Assembly (NCBI GenBank): GCA_015060865.1
Contig: SUXS01000006.1
Coordinates: 93,782 to 157,781 of the forward strand
Length of the DNA: 64,000 bases
From: Bacteroidales bacterium
Lineage (GTDB): Bacteria > Bacteroidota > Bacteroidia > Bacteroidales > Bacteroidaceae
Reading direction: 5' to 3'
Shown: piece after piece, positions 1 through 9,158 of the stretch
How positions within the stretch are numbered: position 1 is the stretch's first letter
Layout of the letters: each line of letters starts with the position of its first letter
The notes under the pieces: generated by a model
The model's input: the letters and a program-made list of their open reading frames with translations, nothing else
Told to the model about the DNA's origin: nothing
Databases searched by the model: none
Made by a program: the position numbers and the translations under genes

Positions 1-15
1 GTGCTCAAAAGGATG

Positions 16-23
16 TACCTTTG
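16..23 (+). promoter_or_regulatory. -7 promoter element of the flavoprotein gene
   Basis: TACCTTTG matches the Bacteroidota -7 consensus TAnnTTTG. The matching -33 box would fall before the window start. Because the element overlaps an upstream in-frame TTG at 21, it argues that translation starts at the ATG at 45 or 48 rather than further upstream. Confidence 0.6.
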
Positions 24-44
24 TACACAGAACAATACCGAATA

Positions 45-1211
45 ATGATGAAAGTGACAAACCATATCAGATATGTCGGCGTGGATGACACCGACTTGGA
101 CCTCTTCGAGAGCCAATATCCTGTGCCCGAAGGGGTAACCTACAACTCGTACCTCATAGAGGATGAAAAGATTGCGATTATGGACAGCGTGGACCGAAGA
201 AAAACTTCCGAGTGGATGGCACAGCTGGAACAGGCCCTCGATGGACGATCGCCCCACTACCTCGTGGTGCAACATATGGAGCCCGACCACGGAGGAAGCA
301 TATCGGCAGTGATGGAGCGATGGCCGCAGCTACAGATCGTGGCCAGTACCAAAGCGGTGCAGATGTTGCCGCAGTTCTTTGCACAGATGGATTTTTCGGG
401 ACGTACAGTGGCTGTAAAGGAGGGCGACACACTTTCATTGGGTAACCACACCCTACAGTTTATGATGGCTCCCATGGTGCACTGGCCCGAAGTGATGGTC
501 ACGTATGAGCAGACGGAGCGAGTGCTCTTTTCGGCCGATGCTTTCGGCACGTTCGGAGCCTTGCATGGTAACCTCACCGACCAACGCGCATGGCCCGACG
601 AAGCACGGCGCTACTATGTCAACATCTGTGGCAAGTATGGACAACCGGTGCAGCAGTTGCTGCGCAAGGTGGGGGCACTGGAGGTGGCTACCATATGTCC
701 GCTACACGGTCCCATACTGGAGGACCTCGCCTACCCTATCGGGCTGTACGACCAATGGAGCCGCTATGAGGCCGAGTGCGATGGTATACTCGTGGCCTAC
801 GCCTCTATCCATGGAGGTACCGCAACAGCAGCACTCTGCATGGCAGACCTACTGCGCAAGAGGGGTGCCGAAGTAGTAACGATGGACCTCTGCCGCTGCG
901 ACATATCGGCTGCTGTGTCGGAGGCATTCCGCATGAAGCGGATGGTGCTGGCGGCATCGTCGTACGACGCATCGGTATTCCCGCCCATGCACGACTTCCT
1001 GCACCACTTGCAGCTCAAGGCCTACAAAGGACATCGGGTGGGCATCATAGAGAATGGTTCGTGGGCTCCTACCGCGGGACGTGTGATGAGCGAGATGCTG
1101 GGAGCCATGAAGGAAATCGACCTCGCACCCTCAATGGTGACCATACGCTCTACCATGAAACCGACCGACATGGAGGCCATGGAGGCACTGGCCACAGCGA
1201 TGCTGGACTGA
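45..1211 (+). CDS. A-type flavoprotein / flavodiiron protein (FprA family)
   Basis: This cytoplasmic protein of about 388 residues has a metallo-beta-lactamase-like di-iron domain followed by a flavodoxin domain. The di-iron ligand motif HMEPDH is at residues 77-82, a later ligand lies in ADAFG and another in CPLHGP. The FMN-binding loop AYASIHGGTA opens the C-terminal half. Family members reduce O2 to water or NO to N2O and protect anaerobes from oxidative or nitrosative stress; which of the two applies cannot be read from sequence. There is no C-terminal rubredoxin domain, so electrons come from a separate donor. The ATG at 45 was chosen because an in-frame TTG at 21 lies inside the promoter box. 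The gene appears to be transcribed alone. Confidence 0.9.
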   Translation: MMKVTNHIRYVGVDDTDLDLFESQYPVPEGVTYNSYLIEDEKIAIMDSVDRRKTSEWMAQLEQALDGRSPHYLVVQHMEPDHGGSISAVMERWPQLQIVASTKAVQMLPQFFAQMDFSGRTVAVKEGDTLSLGNHTLQFMMAPMVHWPEVMVTYEQTERVLFSADAFGTFGALHGNLTDQRAWPDEARRYYVNICGKYGQPVQQLLRKVGALEVATICPLHGPILEDLAYPIGLYDQWSRYEAECDGILVAYASIHGGTATAALCMADLLRKRGAEVVTMDLCRCDISAAVSEAFRMKRMVLAASSYDASVFPPMHDFLHHLQLKAYKGHRVGIIENGSWAPTAGRVMSEMLGAMKEIDLAPSMVTIRSTMKPTDMEAMEALATAMLD

Positions 1212-1348
1212 TCATGCAGACCTATACGATATGCCCCACCTCGTACATCAAGAGGAGGGGCTTACTTTTTTCCTACGTCGTGCCGAGAGGAGGGACTATT
1301 CGTCAATCCACCCGTCCTCACACGAGACGGAATCCACACATAGGACTC

Positions 1349-1552
1349 TCAGTCGCACCCCTTACGGCGCAAATGCTCGCGATACTGCATCACCAACCAT
1401 AGCACCAAGACCAACCCATAGGCCACCGCGACTGCGACCCACTTCTCCGTAGCTGTCATCTCCTGATTGCGCGGCACAAAATAGCAGGCCATACCCGTAA
1501 CATAGGCAAGCAGCAACAACACAATCCACGTAGGTCTTTTATAAATCTTCAT
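1349..1552 (-). CDS. Small two-helix membrane protein, unknown function
   Basis: This is a 67-residue protein with two hydrophobic segments (about residues 8-26 and 37-57). A polar loop rich in R, N, E and T separates them, and the tail is basic (YREHLRRKGCD). This pattern is typical of small conserved inner-membrane proteins of Bacteroidales, but I do not recognise a named family. It is convergent with the flavoprotein gene and divergent from pyrH. A -7 box on the minus strand lies only a few bases before the ATG, so the message may be nearly leaderless. No function is proposed. Confidence 0.65.
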   Translation of the reverse strand: MKIYKRPTWIVLLLLAYVTGMACYFVPRNQEMTATEKWVAVAVAYGLVLVLWLVMQYREHLRRKGCD

Positions 1553-1559
1553 AATGGTA

Positions 1560-1567
1560 CAAATATA
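1560..1567 (-). promoter_or_regulatory. -7 element for the small membrane protein
   Basis: On the minus strand the sequence reads TATATTTG, a full match to TAnnTTTG. It ends eight bases before the ATG of the small membrane protein (at 1552), which would put transcription start almost at the start codon. No good -33 TTTG is seen at the usual distance, so confidence is moderate. Confidence 0.4.
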
Positions 1568-1663
1568 ACGATATACTTGGCAGTAGCCATCATATGCCCC
1601 TCATTTATTCGCTTTTTTTAAGGAATTATAAGTTTGCACACCAGTTTTTAATAAAAAAATCGT

Positions 1664-1671
1664 TAGCTTTG
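1664..1671 (+). promoter_or_regulatory. -7 promoter element of pyrH
   Basis: TAGCTTTG matches TAnnTTTG and lies 40 bases before the pyrH ATG. A TTTG at 1633-1636 is 27 bases upstream, longer than usual spacing, so the -33 element is uncertain. Confidence 0.5.
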
Positions 1672-1711
1672 TACTCTTAAAGGTTGATATAATCATTACA
1701 AACATATTATT

Positions 1712-2422
1712 ATGGCAAAGTTTAATCGAATTCTATTAAAGCTCAGCGGTGAAAGCCTGATGGGCGAACAGCGTTACGGCATTGACGAAAAGCGCTTGGG
1801 AGAATATGCAGCACAGATCAAAGAGATTCACGACATGGGAGTGCAAATAGGTATCGTCATCGGTGGCGGCAACATCTTCCGTGGACTCACAGGGGCCGGA
1901 AAGGGCTTCGACCGTGTAAAGGGCGACCAGATGGGCATGCTGGCCACTGTAATCAACAGCCTTGCCCTGAGCTCGGCCCTTACCGCCATCGGCGTGAAGG
2001 CACGTGTACTGACAGCCATACGTATGGAGCCCATTGGTGAGCTGTATACCAAATGGGAAGCCATTGACTGTATGGAGGCTGGCGAGGTAGTCATCCTCTC
2101 GGGAGGCACAGGAAACCCCTACTTCACTACTGACACTGGCTCATCGCTGCGCGGCATAGAAATAGAGGCAGATGTGATGCTCAAAGGAACCCGTGTGGAC
2201 GGTATCTACACAGCCGACCCTGAGAAAGACCCCACGGCTACCAAGTTCAGCGAAATCACCTACGACGAGATTTACACCCGTGGACTCAAGGTGATGGACC
2301 TCACGGCAACCACGATGTGCAAGCAGAACAACCTACCCATCTACGTATTCAACATGGACGTGGTAGGCAATCTGAAGAAGGTTATCGATGGCGAGAATAT
2401 AGGAACCTACGTGCACAACTGA
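1712..2422 (+). CDS. pyrH: UMP kinase
   Basis: The product has 236 residues, the usual length of bacterial hexameric UMP kinase, a cytoplasmic enzyme of the amino-acid-kinase family. It phosphorylates UMP to UDP for pyrimidine nucleotide synthesis. Family motifs are visible: KLSGESL near the N-terminus (phosphate binding), GGGNIFRG around residues 51-58, and GTGNPYFTTDT near residue 133 (nucleotide and metal site). The ATG is preceded by a TAnnTTTG promoter. In many bacteria pyrH sits next to frr or tsf; here it stands alone, followed by a secreted protease with its own promoter-like sequence. Confidence 0.97.
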   Translation: MAKFNRILLKLSGESLMGEQRYGIDEKRLGEYAAQIKEIHDMGVQIGIVIGGGNIFRGLTGAGKGFDRVKGDQMGMLATVINSLALSSALTAIGVKARVLTAIRMEPIGELYTKWEAIDCMEAGEVVILSGGTGNPYFTTDTGSSLRGIEIEADVMLKGTRVDGIYTADPEKDPTATKFSEITYDEIYTRGLKVMDLTATTMCKQNNLPIYVFNMDVVGNLKKVIDGENIGTYVHN

Positions 2423-2468
2423 GCATAGGGGAAACTGAACTTTTGCGCACTTGCCACCTGACCCGTAT

Positions 2469-2476
2469 TATCTTTA
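2469..2476 (+). promoter_or_regulatory. Possible -7 element for the M6 protease gene
   Basis: TATCTTTA is one base off TAnnTTTG and lies 34 bases before the protease ATG. A TTTG at 2442-2445 is 23 bases upstream, slightly long. Confidence 0.35.
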
Positions 2477-2510
2477 CGCCATTAACTATTAGGAATGACA
2501 TAGATTGTAT

Positions 2511-5500
2511 ATGAAAAGATTGTTTTTTGCAGTGATGCTGTGTGTATGTACGCTTACGATGTGGGCCGTACCAGCTAAACGTATAACACTGAAGGTCAAT
2601 CAGCCCGACGGAACGGTACTGACCGTAACCCTACATGGTGACGAACATTTCCACTACTTCACGACGGAAGATGGGATTATTGTCAAAAAGGATAACGGCG
2701 GCTTCTATTATGCAACTACATCTCCGGAAAGGAGACTAGTAGCAACAACCAATCTGGCACACAATGCCAATGAACGTTCGACAGAAGAAACAGCATTCAT
2801 ACAAACGTTGCCACAGTTAGGTGAGGTGGTCAGTGAGAGCAGAGCACGCTCGATACGTATGCGCAGCAATACACCACAACGTGAAATGTCCGTACCACTG
2901 AGGGGACGGGTAAAGGTTCCTGTAATTCTACTACAGTATAAAGATGTAAAGTTTGCACAGAGCAATCCCAAAGCATCATTTCAAGAGTTATTGAACAGCA
3001 ATGAATACTATACTCAAGAACGAGGGTATGGTAGTGCACAGCAATATTTTAGAGATCAATCTGAAGACCAGTTCATTCCTGAATTCGACATACTAGGCCC
3101 TGTTACTTTAAGCCAAAATATGAAATTTTACGGAGAAAATGATATTGAGAATGACGATTCGGACAAACGTCCTCGTGAAATGGTAGAAGAGGCTTGCCAA
3201 CTACTAAACAACAGGGTTAATTTCTCCCAATATGACAACGATGGGGATGGTGCCGTTGATTTCATTTATATAATCTATGCTGGATACGGAGAGGCTTCTG
3301 GAGGAGGAGAAAATACCATTTGGCCACACCAGTGGTACACAAAAGAGCCTTTATTGATGGACGGAGTATGGCTGTACAAATATGCGTGCAGCAATGAACT
3401 TTATGGATACCAAGGAAAAACCTTAGCAGGTATCGGTACTATATGCCACGAGTTCTCACATTGTCTTGGACTTCCCGACTTCTATGACACAGAATACAAT
3501 GGTGGCTTCGGTATGAGTTCATGGGGAGTTATGGCAGGCGGTAACCATAATGATGACGGATACACTCCTTGTGGAATGAGCGGTTACGAAAAGGATTTCT
3601 TAGGCTGGAAATCGTTGATTGAACTCACCGAACCAGCAAACATCACAATGGAGGCGATGACAGAAGGAGGCAATTCTTATAAGATTGTAAATGATGCCAA
3701 TCCCAATGAATACTATGTAGTAGAGAACAGACAACAATCGAAATGGGACGCAGGATTACCCGCCTCAGGAATGTTGGTCATACACGTTGACTACAAACAA
3801 TCTGCTTGGGAAAACAATCAAGTAAACACCGACATCAATCATCAACGTATGACCATTATTCCAGCCGACAATGACGCATCAAGTTATACGTTGAAGGGAG
3901 ACACCTATCCCGGCACATCAGGAAACACGGAACTGACCTCGAAGAGTACGCCGGCTGCGAGAGTGTATTCCGGAAAGTTTATGAGTAAGGATATCGTTGG
4001 AATTGCAGAACGGGACGGAGTCGTTTCATTTTCATTTATGAAAGACCCATTGAGGGCACCTTACCTGAAAGAGGCAACGAATATGCAGGCCGATGGATTT
4101 ACCTTGCACTGGAATCCAGTAGTTGACGCAGACGGATACTACGTAGAAGTCAAAAAGAAAGCCCCTTTCTTGGTAGAAGAAGATTTCACCAAGGTAACGG
4201 CTTCGGACGGAGACATCAGCAGTACTCTGGACAACCATACTTCAAAGAAAGGTTGGACAGGCTATAACATCAAAGGTCTTGACGAAGCCATACGAGTAGG
4301 AACAACCAGTGAAATGGGAGTTCTTCGAAGTCATAGTTTTAACTGCACAGCAGACAACTTCACCATCTATGTCACTTTACGCAAAAGTGCATTAAAAGAC
4401 AAGGAGCCTTACATCCTATTAGGTATAGGTGATGTTTCTTGGGGAAATAGTTTACGAGTGTATAGCTTTACTCTCTCAACAGCCTTATTGGAGTCGTATG
4501 GAATGGGAGAAGATGGATGGGCAACGATTCCGTTTGAGTTCTCAAAAGAGAGGGACAATTATGGCACAAGTACCTTTTTCTATATGGACACACGTGATGA
4601 AAACAATAGCGATAATGGAGAAGGTTATCGCGTTGACATAGATGACATTCACATCCTTTCCGGTGACTATGCCAGCACTGTTTCAAGAGCAAGAATTCCC
4701 GCTAAGAGTCATCTACTCAGACCAGGAGAATGCCATTTTATGATAAAAACAGAGATTCAAACGACATCTCTTCCTGAAAGCATTAAACTCTTGCCAGAAG
4801 ACATATCAGTTACCCGTACTTTTGACACAGAGCAGTTTAAAGTGCTGACATTTTCAGGTGAAACAACAGACACCTGTCTCCAATGCAGAGGATTGGAAGA
4901 AGGAGATTATTCTTGTACTGTACGCAGTATGAAGGATGGAGCGATATCAGGTTACTCCAACACACTTGAAGTAACACTTAAAAGTTGGTTTGAGGCTAAC
5001 GGAGCATATTATCGTATAGTAAGTACGGGGAATTCCGAAGAAGCCGAAGTAAAGGTTATGGCTTCACCTACGGGGAACACAAGAGATGATTACAATGGAA
5101 GGTTCAGCCTTATGGACACCGTGGCATATAATGGAGGAATATACCATATTGTGGGAATTGCTGATGGGGCATTTAAGAATGCGACAAGCCTGCGTATGAT
5201 AGATGTCCACCGCGATGGGCTGGAAATCGGGAAAAACATATTCTATGGATGCACGTCATTGAATGCAATTCTCTGGGATACAGATGCGGTACTTCCTACA
5301 AATGCTTTTGACAACAATACAAGCAACCTACTCCTCTATATGAGGGATGATGCAACGTTTGAAAGCACACACGTAAGAAATGGGAAGATTGCAGTTATTC
5401 GTAATGGGAAGAGTGGATTATTAACTCTCAATCGAGAACGACCATTTTATTGTCCACAGGAATTCATTGCCGAGAAGGTGGTATACAGCCGTACATTTAG

Positions 5501-6248
5501 CCAACAAACCTATATGGGTGAGGCTGCCGGCTGGGAAGCCATTGCATTACCATTCGATGTGGAAGAGATATCACATAATACCCGAGGTGAACTGATCCCA
5601 TTTGGAGAGTCTACAGGAAAAGGTGATTTTTGGCTAGCACAAACAAGTGCCAACGGATTTACAACTGCGACCTCCATACAGGCAAACAAACCATACATCA
5701 TTTCTTTCCCAAACAATTACAGTTGCTATGGTAATAATTCATTGAATGGTACCATTTCTTTCAGTGCAGATAATGCCACTATACACCAAACCATATATGA
5801 AGCGACAGAGGGAGAAGAGTACTTGTTCTTCCCAAATTACGATTTATTGGGAAGATACCTCAATGTGTTTGTATTGAACGTAGGTGACATATACAAAGAT
5901 AAAGATGGCGCAGAGAACAAGCCCGGCAGTGTATTTGTACCTGCGACCTATTATGCAGAACCTTTCACTGCTTACATAATGCCCAACGAGAAACAGGAAG
6001 CCCCAGCTATGTACCGCATCGGGAAGCAACAAGCAAAAGATAAGGGAAACATTGCTTACGACTACACCATCGAGACTAATAATGGCATACTACGCATAAT
6101 CCTTCCTGAAGCACGTAGCATCACGGTATATGACATAGCAGGTCGAATAATATGTACACTACAATGCTCCGAAGGTCTCAATGAATATAGTCATCTACCT
6201 GAAGGCTTCTACCTAATAGAACAAACCAAAATTTGCATCACGCGTTAA
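2511..6248 (+). CDS. Secreted M6-family metalloprotease with C-terminal sorting-like domain
   Basis: This protein of about 1,245 residues begins with a Sec signal peptide (MKRLFFAVMLCVCTLTMWA). An M6 (immune-inhibitor-A-like) peptidase domain follows, with the zinc motif HEFSHCLGLPDF at about residues 313-324. A Ca-binding-like stretch DNDGDGAVD precedes it. The middle part looks like beta-sandwich (jelly-roll and Fn3-like) modules. Around residues 880-940 there are BspA-type leucine-rich turns (GAFKNATSL, IFYGCTSL). The last 70 residues (VYDIAGRII ... LPEGFYLIEQ) resemble a type IX secretion sorting tail, so export to the cell surface or outside is inferred. The ATG at 2511 is preferred over a TTG at 2505. 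A lipoprotein gene follows 14 bases later. Confidence 0.85.
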   Translation: MKRLFFAVMLCVCTLTMWAVPAKRITLKVNQPDGTVLTVTLHGDEHFHYFTTEDGIIVKKDNGGFYYATTSPERRLVATTNLAHNANERSTEETAFIQTLPQLGEVVSESRARSIRMRSNTPQREMSVPLRGRVKVPVILLQYKDVKFAQSNPKASFQELLNSNEYYTQERGYGSAQQYFRDQSEDQFIPEFDILGPVTLSQNMKFYGENDIENDDSDKRPREMVEEACQLLNNRVNFSQYDNDGDGAVDFIYIIYAGYGEASGGGENTIWPHQWYTKEPLLMDGVWLYKYACSNELYGYQGKTLAGIGTICHEFSHCLGLPDFYDTEYNGGFGMSSWGVMAGGNHNDDGYTPCGMSGYEKDFLGWKSLIELTEPANITMEAMTEGGNSYKIVNDANPNEYYVVENRQQSKWDAGLPASGMLVIHVDYKQSAWENNQVNTDINHQRMTIIPADNDASSYTLKGDTYPGTSGNTELTSKSTPAARVYSGKFMSKDIVGIAERDGVVSFSFMKDPLRAPYLKEATNMQADGFTLHWNPVVDADGYYVEVKKKAPFLVEEDFTKVTASDGDISSTLDNHTSKKGWTGYNIKGLDEAIRVGTTSEMGVLRSHSFNCTADNFTIYVTLRKSALKDKEPYILLGIGDVSWGNSLRVYSFTLSTALLESYGMGEDGWATIPFEFSKERDNYGTSTFFYMDTRDENNSDNGEGYRVDIDDIHILSGDYASTVSRARIPAKSHLLRPGECHFMIKTEIQTTSLPESIKLLPEDISVTRTFDTEQFKVLTFSGETTDTCLQCRGLEEGDYSCTVRSMKDGAISGYSNTLEVTLKSWFEANGAYYRIVSTGNSEEAEVKVMASPTGNTRDDYNGRFSLMDTVAYNGGIYHIVGIADGAFKNATSLRMIDVHRDGLEIGKNIFYGCTSLNAILWDTDAVLPTNAFDNNTSNLLLYMRDDATFESTHVRNGKIAVIRNGKSGLLTLNRERPFYCPQEFIAEKVVYSRTFSQQTYMGEAAGWEAIALPFDVEEISHNTRGELIPFGESTGKGDFWLAQTSANGFTTATSIQANKPYIISFPNNYSCYGNNSLNGTISFSADNATIHQTIYEATEGEEYLFFPNYDLLGRYLNVFVLNVGDIYKDKDGAENKPGSVFVPATYYAEPFTAYIMPNEKQEAPAMYRIGKQQAKDKGNIAYDYTIETNNGILRIILPEARSITVYDIAGRIICTLQCSEGLNEYSHLPEGFYLIEQTKICITR

Positions 6249-6262
6249 TAACACTCAACCAA

Positions 6263-6670
6263 ATGAAAAAGATGATATCCTCATTATACATCGCAGGAAT
6301 ACTAATGGTTACAGTATCGTGCGAGACGGAAACAATGCCTGTTGTCGGAGCTATCCAAACAACTGAGACAACAGAAACTACAATTTCTTGCAGTTGCCCT
6401 ATGCCTTCGCAGAAAGTTCAGGATTACGGATTCTACTATGGAGATTCGGCAAGCGATGTTGACGGTAATCGTTCAGAAAAGGTCGCCGGAACCAAGAACG
6501 GTACTAATTTCACTGCGGAAATCACCGATCTTAATTCCAATACGACCTACTACATCAAGGCATATGCAATCAACAAGAAAGGAGTTGGATATAGCGAGGT
6601 CATAAGAGCCAAGACAGAGCCATGCATTCCTGGAGCTGACGACAACGAATACCCTGAATTAACTGAGTAA
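6263..6670 (+). CDS. Small lipoprotein with fibronectin type III-like domain
   Basis: The product has about 135 residues. It opens with a lipoprotein signal peptide ending in the lipobox MVTVSC (Cys near residue 20), so it should be anchored in the outer or inner membrane. The rest looks like one Fn3-type beta-sandwich: EITDLNSNTTYYIKAYAINKKGVGYSE is a typical F-G strand pattern. It lies 14 bases after the M6 protease stop and is probably co-transcribed, suggesting a surface partner or anchor for it. Its C-terminus is acidic. The precise role is unknown. Confidence 0.7.
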   Translation: MKKMISSLYIAGILMVTVSCETETMPVVGAIQTTETTETTISCSCPMPSQKVQDYGFYYGDSASDVDGNRSEKVAGTKNGTNFTAEITDLNSNTTYYIKAYAINKKGVGYSEVIRAKTEPCIPGADDNEYPELTE

Positions 6671-6687
6671 ATGCATACAGACGATAG

Positions 6688-7971
6688 ATGAAAGAATTTG
6701 TAATATCCGAGGCGCAGACCGAACGCGCCGTCCTCGTGGGTCTCATCACGCAGACGCAGAACGAGCAGAAGACACAGGAGTACCTCGACGAGCTGGCCTT
6801 CCTGGCCGAGACGGCGGGTGCCGAGGTGGTGAAGTGCTTCACCCAGAAGCTCGACTCGCCCAACTCGGTGACCTACGTGGGCAAGGGCAAGCTGCAGGAG
6901 ATACGCGAATACATCGAGCTCTGTGCCGAGGAGCCCGAGGAGGACGAGTTTGGCAACCTCCCCCCGAGCCGCGAGGTGGGTATGGTCATCTTCGACGATG
7001 AGCTCTCGGCCAAGCAGCTCCGCAACATCGAGGCCGAGCTGAAGGTGAAGATCCTCGACCGCACGTCGCTCATCCTCGACATCTTTGCCATGCGTGCCCA
7101 GACGGCCAATGCCAAGACGCAGGTCGAGCTGGCGCAATACAAGTACATGCTCCCCCGACTCACCCGTCTGTGGACTCACCTCGAGCGCCAGGGCGGTGGC
7201 TCCGGTGCCGGTGGCGGTAAGGGCTCGGTAGGTCTGCGTGGCCCGGGTGAGACGCAGCTCGAGATGGACCGCCGTATCATCCTCAACCGCATGTCGCTGC
7301 TCAAGAAGCAGCTGGCCGAGATCGACAAGCAGAAGGCCACCCAGCGCAAGAACCGTGGCCGCCTCATCCGCGTAGCCCTCGTGGGCTATACCAACGTGGG
7401 CAAGTCGACCCTCATGAACCTCCTCGCCAAGAGCGAGGTGTTTGCCGAGAACAAGCTCTTCGCCACGCTCGACACCACCGTGCGCAAGGTCATCATCGAG
7501 AACCTGCCGTTCCTGCTCTCCGACACCGTAGGCTTCATCCGCAAGCTACCCACCGACCTCGTCGACTCCTTCAAGTCGACCCTCGATGAGGTGCGCGAGG
7601 CCGACCTCCTGCTCCACGTCGTGGACATCTCGCACCCCGACTTCGAGGACCAGATCAAGGTGGTGGAGAAGACCCTTGCCGACCTCGGATGTAGCGAGAA
7701 GCCCCTCATCATCGTCTTCAACAAGACCGACGCCTACACCTTCACCCCGAAGGAGGAGGACGACCTCACGCCCAAGACCAAGGAGAACGTGTCGCTCGAC
7801 GAGCTCATGCAGACCTGGATGGCCAAGATGCACGACAGCTGCATCTTCATCTCGGCCCGCGAGCGCGACAACATAGAGAACCTTAAGGCGATGATGTACA
7901 ACCGTGTGCGTGAGCTTCACGTGCAGAAATACCCCTACAACGACTTCCTGTATCAGACGTATGAAGAGTAG
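6688..7971 (+). CDS. hflX: GTPase HflX
   Basis: This 427-residue GTPase has the HflX N-terminal domain followed by a coiled linker and a Ras-like G domain. The glycine-rich GGGSGAGGGKGSVGLRGPGE segment is seen near residues 170-190. G1 GYTNVGKST is at about 233-241, G3 DTVGF at 279 and G4 NKTD at 345-348. HflX binds the 50S subunit and splits stalled ribosomes under stress. It follows the lipoprotein gene by 17 bases and ends in a strong intrinsic terminator. Its codon use is strikingly rich in G/C at third positions compared with the AT-richer genes just upstream. Confidence 0.95.
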   Translation: MKEFVISEAQTERAVLVGLITQTQNEQKTQEYLDELAFLAETAGAEVVKCFTQKLDSPNSVTYVGKGKLQEIREYIELCAEEPEEDEFGNLPPSREVGMVIFDDELSAKQLRNIEAELKVKILDRTSLILDIFAMRAQTANAKTQVELAQYKYMLPRLTRLWTHLERQGGGSGAGGGKGSVGLRGPGETQLEMDRRIILNRMSLLKKQLAEIDKQKATQRKNRGRLIRVALVGYTNVGKSTLMNLLAKSEVFAENKLFATLDTTVRKVIIENLPFLLSDTVGFIRKLPTDLVDSFKSTLDEVREADLLLHVVDISHPDFEDQIKVVEKTLADLGCSEKPLIIVFNKTDAYTFTPKEEDDLTPKTKENVSLDELMQTWMAKMHDSCIFISARERDNIENLKAMMYNRVRELHVQKYPYNDFLYQTYEE

Positions 7972-8001
7972 AGGAGGGAACCTTCTACATCAACACCAAC
8001 G

Positions 8002-8039
8002 AGAGCAGCACCGATCCGATGGCCCGTGCTGCTCTTTTT
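8002..8039 (+). terminator. Intrinsic terminator of hflX
   Basis: A perfect 10-bp stem (AGAGCAGCAC at 8002-8011 with GTGCTGCTCT at 8026-8035) is followed by a T run to 8039. It lies 30 bases after the hflX stop. Confidence 0.85.
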
Positions 8040-8215
8040 GTTCGCCTTGGGGATTGGGTGGGAAGAGCCTTTCCTATAATAAAAAAGCGGTGGATATCTC
8101 CACCGCAATGAATCAGTTCTCCCACATGTTCCAATCTATTCCAGATAAGAAGACTTCAATAAGTTTTTCCACATTCTGGGAATGTTCCAAGATGTCTTCC
8201 TAGCGTCCTTTATCT

Positions 8216-8521
8216 CTAGTTTTTTCTCTCATAAATCAGCACCTTGTCTTGTTCCGCGCTTTTTCTTGCATACGGGCGCAATGTTCCCTCTTCTATCAGG
8301 TCAACTTCGCGTCCTAACAGTTCTTTCAAATCCATATACATACCTCCCAAAGTGAACAGGGTGAATGGTTTCTCCGAACGATCTGCCACGAAAAGGATAT
8401 CCACATCACTGTCTGGAGTATCTTCCTTGCGAGCAAACGACCCAAACACCCAAGCCTTCAATACCGGTTTGGTCTTGAAGTACTCCGCAATAGTATGGTT
8501 CACAGCTTGGTAGTTCGTCAT
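8216..8521 (-). CDS. MNT-type nucleotidyltransferase (MntA-like), unpaired
   Basis: The product is about 101 residues starting at the ATG at 8521, which a good upstream promoter supports. It shows the minimal nucleotidyltransferase signature GSFARKEDTPDSDVDIL with the metal-binding aspartates near residues 39 and 41. The C-terminal part (GREVDLIEEGTLRPY) is typical of MntA-like proteins. Such proteins usually act as antitoxins that AMPylate or neutralise a HEPN RNase toxin encoded next door. No HEPN gene adjoins it here, so it may be an orphan antitoxin or a remnant of a pair. It faces the 3' end of hflX. Confidence 0.75.
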   Translation of the reverse strand: MTNYQAVNHTIAEYFKTKPVLKAWVFGSFARKEDTPDSDVDILFVADRSEKPFTLFTLGGMYMDLKELLGREVDLIEEGTLRPYARKSAEQDKVLIYERKN

Positions 8522-8552
8522 ATCACAAAACTTTCTATGGATTATTCTTGCG

Positions 8553-8584
8553 CAAATATACACCTATCCATTCAATATTCCAAA
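8553..8584 (-). promoter_or_regulatory. Promoter of the orphan MNT gene
   Basis: Read on the minus strand this is TTTG (8581-8584), 20 bases, then TATATTTG (8553-8560). It is a near-perfect Bacteroidota promoter and predicts a leader of about 28 bases before the ATG at 8521. Confidence 0.7.
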
Positions 8585-8829
8585 CAATCACAACTTTTTT
8601 AAGTTCAACAATACTTACACAGCATCTCGAAGGCTTCTTTCTAATCGCTCATGACTGCGTTCTTAAAGGACTTCTTTAGGGAGAGAAAGCCAATGGTGCT
8701 AAAGCACACTCCTCTGGGGGAGATAAACCTCCCCTTCGTCGCAATGCTTGCGCTTGGCTTGTCCAAGAAGCGGCGCTTTCATGCTGCGTCGACGCCTTGA
8801 GGGTTTGGGTTATGGGAGGCTTGGCGAGG
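8585..8829. other. Non-coding stretch, no gene seen
   Basis: Between the orphan MNT promoter and the first long direct repeat I see no convincing reading frame, RNA or promoter. The sequence contains a few short G-rich inverted segments only. Confidence 0.5.
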
Positions 8830-9034
8830 CGAAACGCTCGGAAATCCCGTACAAAAATTTCGTAGCATAATGTAAGGCAAACCCTGTGGTTTGCTTACAT
8901 GGTGTTGAAATCGGAAGTATAGACTTGCTTAACTCAAAAACTTATAAACTCAAAAACTCACGTTTCGCTTACTTTCTGAAAAATCCTAATTGCCCATGGC
9001 TGCGTTCTTTTTGTTTGGCTTGGGGATTGGGCGG
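8830..9034 (+). repeat. Long direct repeat, copy 1 (left of MNT-HEPN pair)
   Basis: About 205 bases are nearly identical to 9937-10125. The copy contains a hairpin (GTAAGGCAAACC / GGTTTGCTTAC near 8872-8898) and four 8-bp units of the AACTCAAA type at 8931-8962. The other copy has only two such units, which fully accounts for the 16-base length difference. A shorter related piece lies at 8033-8063 just after hflX. Confidence 0.85.
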
Positions 9035-9113
9035 ACAGAGGGCAAGGATGGAGCCTTGGAGATGAATGTTTTGGGAGTTTTTTCGACCCATACTGCAAGA
9101 TTTTTGTTGAACG

Positions 9114-9146
9114 ATTGTGATGGTTTGATTTTTTGCACTATATTTG
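9114..9146 (+). promoter_or_regulatory. Promoter of the MNT-HEPN pair
   Basis: ATTG at 9114-9117, 21 bases, then TATATTTG at 9139-9146. Candidate ATGs lie at 9150, 9153 and 9159, so the mRNA would have a very short leader or none. Confidence 0.55.
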
Positions 9147-9158
9147 CAGATGATGGCA

